From Rhodopirellula sp. (GTDB lineage Bacteria; Planctomycetota; Planctomycetia; Planctomycetales; Planctomycetaceae), in assembly GCA_013203845.1 (NCBI GenBank), contig JABMPE010000716.1, forward strand, positions 1 to 32,027: 32,027 bases of DNA, written 5' to 3'. The notes beneath the pieces are model-generated. The model saw only the letters and a program-made list of their open reading frames with translations, did no database searches and was not told the origin of the DNA. Numbering within the stretch: position 1 is the first letter of the stretch; each line of letters begins with the position of its first letter. Both the position numbers and the translations under genes were made by a program. Below are positions 31,787 through 32,027 of the stretch, piece after piece.

Positions 31787-32027
31787 ATGCGCTCTCCACG
31801 ACTGGTTGTTTTCGTTGCCTCCATTTGCCTGCTGGCGGTTGGAGCTTCTGCAAAAGCGGGGCTCAACGAACTGACAGAGGCCGAGTCACGTTCGGGATGG
31901 AAGCTTCTCTTCGACGGCAAGTCGACCAAGGGTTGGCGTAACTACAAAAAGGACTCCGTCAGCGACGGCTGGAAGATCGAGGACGGTGTCCTGTCGCGAG
32001 TTGGAAAAGGGGCTGGTGATATCATCA
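31787..32027 (+). CDS. DUF1080 (3-keto-disaccharide hydrolase-type) protein, 3' end outside the window
   Basis: Eighty complete codons are visible. MRSPRLVVFVASICLLAVGA plus SAKA is a signal peptide. It is followed by ESRSGWKLLFDGKSTKGWRN and DGWKIEDGVLSRVGKGAGDI, the characteristic start of DUF1080 (PF06439, 3-keto-disaccharide hydrolase; concanavalin-like jelly roll). The family is secreted and abundant in planctomycetes, and some members act on 3-keto-glycosides. AAAGGA stands eight bases before the ATG. The frame is open to the end of the window. It is divergent from the ROK gene, which supports a saccharide-related role for this region. Confidence 0.88.
   Translation, partial: MRSPRLVVFVASICLLAVGASAKAGLNELTEAESRSGWKLLFDGKSTKGWRNYKKDSVSDGWKIEDGVLSRVGKGAGDII

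Overview
The window looks like a chromosomal segment of a planctomycete (Planctomycetota). The main evidence is the set of planctomycete-typical secreted families on the right: two PSCyt1/DUF1549/DUF1553 cytochrome-like proteins, two DUF1501 proteins and the start of a DUF1080 protein. A Cys-rich secreted protein and moderately high G+C agree with this. I cannot name the species.

Layout. (1) 1-889 has no convincing gene and is full of hairpin-type dispersed repeats, including a four-copy tandem array. (2) 890-1621 encodes a membrane-anchored coiled-coil protein with a C-terminal 22-residue repeat. (3) 1878-4776, minus strand, is an orphan Flp/Tad-type pilin cluster: one Flp pilin, two TadE-like proteins, one TadG-like protein and a small membrane protein, with no motor or secretin genes nearby. 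(4) 5624-7027, plus strand, encodes a sigma-54 activator with GAFTGA, Walker motifs and a Fis-type HTH behind a degenerate receiver-like domain. (5) 7391-16416 is a complete group-4-hydrogenase-like membrane complex in two divergent arms. The minus arm encodes a PtsN-like EIIA fused to an HTH, a NuoCD/HyfG-like large subunit and a ferredoxin-NuoB/HyfI fusion. The plus arm encodes HyfB-, HyfC-, HyfE- and HyfF-like membrane subunits. (6) 16417-19485 holds a possible 41-residue membrane peptide, a secreted Cys-rich protein with a clear terminator, and an OprO/P-type porin. (7) 20034-31338, minus strand, runs ROK regulator, PSD1, DUF1501, PSD1, DUF1501, SDR-like epimerase. (8) A divergent DUF1080 gene starts at 31787 and runs off the end.

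How the parts fit. The central system is the most interesting. Its large subunit has no CxxC motif at all, so it cannot hold a NiFe centre. This is an energy-converting hydrogenase-related (Ehr-type) complex rather than a hydrogenase. The electron path (two ferredoxin-type clusters plus the N2-type cluster) and the ion-pumping membrane arm look intact, so it probably couples an unknown redox reaction to ion translocation. A good -24/-12 element sits 70 bp upstream of the hyfB-like gene, and a sigma-54 activator is encoded next to the locus. This resembles the FhlA-type control of formate hydrogenlyase operons. The HTH-EIIA protein, whose stop overlaps the large-subunit start, suggests a second link to phosphotransfer or nitrogen status.

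The right-hand block looks like a saccharide- or polyol-related catabolic island. A 21-bp dyad 58 bp upstream of the ROK gene, between it and the DUF1080 gene, is a probable operator.
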